The position numbers and the translations under genes were made by a program. From positions 1,139,709 through 1,203,708 of the forward strand of contig RQTK01000001.1 of the NCBI GenBank assembly GCA_003991915.1: a DNA stretch of 64,000 nucleotides, given 5' to 3'. Below are positions 59,955 to 64,000 of this stretch, in pieces. How positions within the stretch are numbered: the first letter of the stretch is position 1; each line of letters opens with the position of its first letter. The stretch comes from Elysia chlorotica. Its lineage: Eukaryota; Mollusca; Gastropoda; Plakobranchidae. Under the pieces are notes generated by a model. It ran no database searches. It was not told the DNA's origin and saw only the letters and a list, made by a program, of their open reading frames with translations.

Positions 59955-61116
59955 CTGTGGGCGGAGTCAAATAAAGGGGCGTGTCCCGTTAGGAGGATTG
60001 TTTGATTGATTTATAAATAGTTTGGTGTTGATTTATTAATTGCTTGGTTGATTGGCGAGATTTTGTGCTGACAGATTGGTTGATTGATTTGTTAATTGAT
60101 AGAGATTGATTGCCTAATTGACTTATTAATTGATACGTTCGTATATTTGTTGAATCATATTTTTGCTGTTTGGTTCCTTGATTGACTCATTTATAAAGTA
60201 AATGGTTAATTTAGTTATACTAAAATCCAACTTATGAATAAATGGGATTAAGAAAAAGAGCAACTATATAGATTGTAACGTAAGCACACACAAAAAAAAA
60301 CAGAGTTGAAACAGAAGATTTGCAGAAAAAAGAGGTTGAGATGAGAGGAACGAAAATATATCTTATCAACTCTGGGATATAACAATTCGTTGTGAGAGTT
60401 ACAATTCAGTTCATATATAATTAAAATTATGGTAAAGGGCGGACTATGAGTACATAGTCATATCTCCAAGGTAGAATAATAGCTCTCATTTGGTTGACTG
60501 CAAGTATATCAATCTGTTGTTGTCAATGATTGGGCATTTATTGAATACGCTTGCATCGTTCTGTTTCAGAAAAGAAATAATATCCACATTAGTTGAGTTG
60601 GTACCAGTATAATGTCATCAACCAAGTCCTGTGAACTCCGCCCTGTAGACATGTCACTTTACAGGGTTTTATTTCGATCTAGGAGACCTTGAACTATAAT
60701 TATAAGGGCTTCGCTTCCCCCGACCAAATATATGTACAAATTTTTAATATGAAAGATCTACATTCATTATAGATTTTTCGGTGGATGATTTAAGACAGCC
60801 AAGATATATTGTCACAGGCATGCTATTAAACCCTACACCCTTGACGACAGTATACACACTCTTCACGCGCGTGACGTTTAAGCTTACAAAGCACGCTATA
60901 TCCCCGTGCGATCCTGTCATAATTTTCATATAGAGTCAAAGACTTAGCCTTTTGAATTCACAATTCCGGAAAACCATAAGCAATAATAATTTCACTGTCT
61001 ACCCCACAAAGACATCAAGTTGGAGATGTTCTATTATTGTCTCCTCTCGCTAAAGTTCAACACTGAGACCAAGACGGCGCCAATTATTTCATCGCGTGAG
61101 GCGAAATTCCTGTGCG

Positions 61117-61620
61117 TGTCTAACCAACGTTATGACGACTCCTGTGTTTAAACAAAATTATGACGACTCCAGTATTTAACCAAAGTTATGACGATTCCAG
61201 GTCTAACCAAAATTATGACGACTCCAGTATTTAACCAAAGTTATGACGATTCCAGTGTCTAACCAAAATTATGACGACTCCAGTATCTAACCAAAGTTAT
61301 GATGACTCCAGTGTCTAACCAAAGTTATGACGACTCCAGTGTCTAACCAAAGTTATGACGTCTCCAGTATCTAACCAAAGTTATGACGACTCTAGCGTCT
61401 AAACAAAAGTTATGATGACTCCAGTATCTAACCAAAGTTATGATGACTCCAGTGTGGAACCAAAATTATGACGATTCGATTTTCTAAACAAATTTATGAT
61501 GACTCCTGTGTCTAACCAAAGTTATGGCGACTCTAGTGTCTAACAAAAGTTATGACGACTCCAGTATCTAACCAAAGTTATGACGACTCCAGTGTCTAAC
61601 CAAAGTTATGACGACTCCAA
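61117..61620. repeat. 28-bp minisatellite, about 17-18 copies
   Basis: The unit is TTATGACGACTCCAGT followed by RTCTAACCAAAG. Copies differ at a few positions (GTGTCT/GTATCT, GACGA/GATGA/GACGT, CAAAG/CAAAA), and a few have indels. The central TGACGACT or TGACGTC resembles a CRE half site. Confidence 0.95.
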
Positions 61621-62819
61621 AATCAACTCCCTGAGAATTTTCGCCTGACTTGCATGCATGAGGTTTCTAGCTCACGATGCTTTGGGTGAGTGAGCTGACT
61701 TAGGAGACTATAAATACAATAGGAATCGTAATCAAAGTGACGGTTTAAAAAAAAAAATGATGTGGCTACCTGGCACGCCTATGGAAAAATGCTAGTGGTT
61801 TTATAAAAAAAAATTGGTGGTGTTGTCAATCATGGTTTGTCATGTTGAAAAAGATGATACGCAGGAAAGATACCGGAAAAAAGTTATCTGAAAATTGCTG
61901 TTAATAATTCTCCATCCTTCTTCAAAGAGAATAATTGATGCCCCTGTCCGAAAATACATGTTGCCTTTATGGATGAAATCGTCATTTAGCTAAATGCATT
62001 TACGAAGCGAACCGTCATAGGTTATTTCAAGAGTAAAATAAAAAATTAAACTTTATCTTCCCGCTTCAACAAGAGATTTTTTCTTTTTAAGAAAGAAATT
62101 TGTGCATTTCTTGACCCATGTCAATCCCTCAATGGCATTCAGTTACTGGCGCATTGGCATCCACACCTGTACGTTTTCGAATCCAAAAGCTCTATAAATG
62201 ACATGAGACACACCATAATAACCATGCTCATAGATTTTTAAGGCATGTGTGATTTTTTTAATATTCATAGATAAAACGTCAAAAAGAGGACAAATCCTAT
62301 CAAATAATGGGTTGGCAAGTTCAGAAATAGAACCAAAACTGAAGAGACGACGCTAGAATCGATCGTACAAAAAATGACGGGATTTAAAGCTTGTAACACG
62401 ATACCCTGTCACTAGATAAAAGCATCGAAGGATGTAAATGAATTAATCAATATAAAAAAGAGACACCGCTCTAAAATAGACATCAACTCGAAAGTTCAAG
62501 CCACTCATCTCGCTTTGTTCAAGTCAAGGATTATTTCCGTATACCGACTTGTCTTCATGTCTATTATGGCATAGAACAAGACAAAAATAAGAAAAACGAC
62601 AGAGGCAGAGTGGTGCTAGTCTACAATTGCGCTTTAGAACATGTTTTTTGTTGCTGTGGTAAATACATATCGGCATATTTACTAAAAACACACCTGTTTT
62701 TCAATATTTATTATAACTATATTCAGTATATTCATTTCATGTAAATGCTAGAGGTTGACTTAATGCAGATGACAGTGTTTTATGTAACTTTACCGTGCGA
62801 GTAACACATGTTTGATTTC

Positions 62820-62895
62820 GCAAATGGAGCAATACAAAAATATTCGCAAATGGAGCAGTACAGAAATATTCGCAAATGGAGCAATACAGAAATAC
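62820..62895. repeat. 27-bp direct repeat, three copies
   Basis: CGCAAATGGAGCARTACARA followed by AATATT occurs three times in tandem. Confidence 0.88.
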
Positions 62896-64000
62896 AGACA
62901 CACTTAAACGCAAATCTGCCCACGAAGCCCCACCACCATTTCCCCATTTTACCCCACTTCTCCCCAAATACATAAATACATAAAATAATTGAGACTGCAC
63001 ATTTATGCAAATAGAATTCATAAAAGCATAAAAAACTCCAGACGGAATGCGGGGAGAAAAACGAAAATGACCATCAAAACGCCAAGAGGAGGGTTGTTTT
63101 ATTTAATCCTAAAAAGATAAAAGTTACTATGATAGCGCATCTCAACATGACTGTGGAGACCAGTAGTTTTGCTGTTATTATTTCATATCGGTGTAAAAAA
63201 GCAAACGGAACAATCTTCAACAGTGTAGCATAGACGGGGTCAAGAGGTGAAATGTTTATGCCTGCCATGCTTGAGTGAAAGATCCAAAGATAAAATAAAT
63301 AACGACAACAAGAGCAGCAACGATTACAACAACAGCAACAACAACAGCATCCTCATCCTCATCATCAATAGCAACCAAATTACATCAGACTTAAGTCTTC
63401 TAGAATAGGAAAACGCATGACTCTCAATAAATTAACTTATAATGAACTGGTAATCGTTGTCCTAGTAATAAAGACGCCCGAATCGCCTCAACAATACAAA
63501 TGATATTTATACAAGTATAATTAGAGTATGAAAGAAAATTCATACACCCAGCTAGATTTTAAACAGACCAAAATGTTGCTGCGTAATGAGTCTCTTGTTG
63601 TATTTACCTAGCTATCCGACTACTGTCGACAGCAATAATAGTAACTTGACACAAACAACAGCTTGTTGACACAGTCAACATATTGTATCAACTTCTATCC
63701 TTTCTTCCATGTAGCCGCGCGCTGTACATAATTCGTTGTCAATCGATACTTGTGAACCACTTGGCAAAGCTAGACTAGGACCTCAGAAAGTTTCATTATT
63801 TCATAAATCTACACAATACAATCATGATTGTATGGAAGGCAGAGCAGGACACAGAGTCGCGCAGTGTCATTAGATCTATCGCCCAAAATCTACAGTTTGG
63901 TGTAGGGTGACGGGCGAGTCCAGTGCACAGCCATGTAGACTGTAGAGCAACAGCTGCTGCTGTGGTTTCACACAAATAATCAAATCCCCCCTACTATACC

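Larger units (their letters stand above)
59955..64000. other. 5' intron or flank of ESRP
   Basis: No exon matching the first part of ESRP (start Met and the strand before VVD) was recognised. It holds the 28-bp minisatellite and a short triple repeat at 62820-62895. The rest is AT-rich DNA with short AAC and TCC runs. No promoter or CpG island is evident. Confidence 0.7.

Noticed and set aside
59955..64000. First coding exon of ESRP
   Set aside because: I searched for a donor preceded by the conserved start-domain motif leading into VVD and found no convincing candidate. It is probably beyond 64000.

Overview
The window is animal nuclear DNA: introns with consensus splice sites, long AT-rich non-coding stretches, tRNA-derived SINE-like repeats and very dense microsatellites (GA/CT, ATC, ACT/AGT, GATA, AAC). 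The protein is an invertebrate-type ESRP. The repeat style fits a lophotrochozoan, most likely a mollusc, but that taxonomic placement is inference and not read from a marker gene.

There is one clearly supported gene, on the minus strand: the orthologue of Epithelial Splicing Regulatory Protein (vertebrate ESRP1/ESRP2, Drosophila fusilli, nematode sym-2). I assembled twelve coding exons between 59954 (5'-most in the window) and 14947 (stop). All eleven junctions use GT/AG, and reading phase is kept across every one, giving 758 codons before the stop. The first coding exon or exons, which encode the start Met and the beginning of the N-terminal domain, are not visible and probably lie beyond 64000.

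Layout by coordinate: 1-3355, AT-rich flank that may be the 3' end of a plus-strand neighbour (good AATAAA at 3334). 3356-14732, AT-rich, no gene seen. 14733-14946, candidate ESRP 3' UTR. 14947-21764, C-terminal half: the last part of RRM2, RRM3, a proline/glutamine-rich linker and a complete fourth RRM. 21765-28002, 6.2 kb intron. 28003-32027, five small exons carrying RRM1 and the start of RRM2. 32028-55691, a 23.7 kb intron full of microsatellites, SINE-like copies, a tandem segmental duplication and a dispersed repeat family. 55692-59954, two exons of the N-terminal domain. 59955-64000, 5' intron or flank with a 28-bp minisatellite.

The most interesting signals concern how this splicing-factor gene may be spliced. 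A weak 5' splice site is followed at once by UGGUGG motifs, the class of element ESRP proteins bind, which suggests autoregulation. Two long complementary trinucleotide tracts, (AGT)n and (ACT)n, flank two exons and could loop them out. The C-terminal fourth RRM is complete, where vertebrate ESRPs as I recall them keep only its first half. No transposase or reverse transcriptase ORF, rRNA or canonical tRNA gene was recognised.
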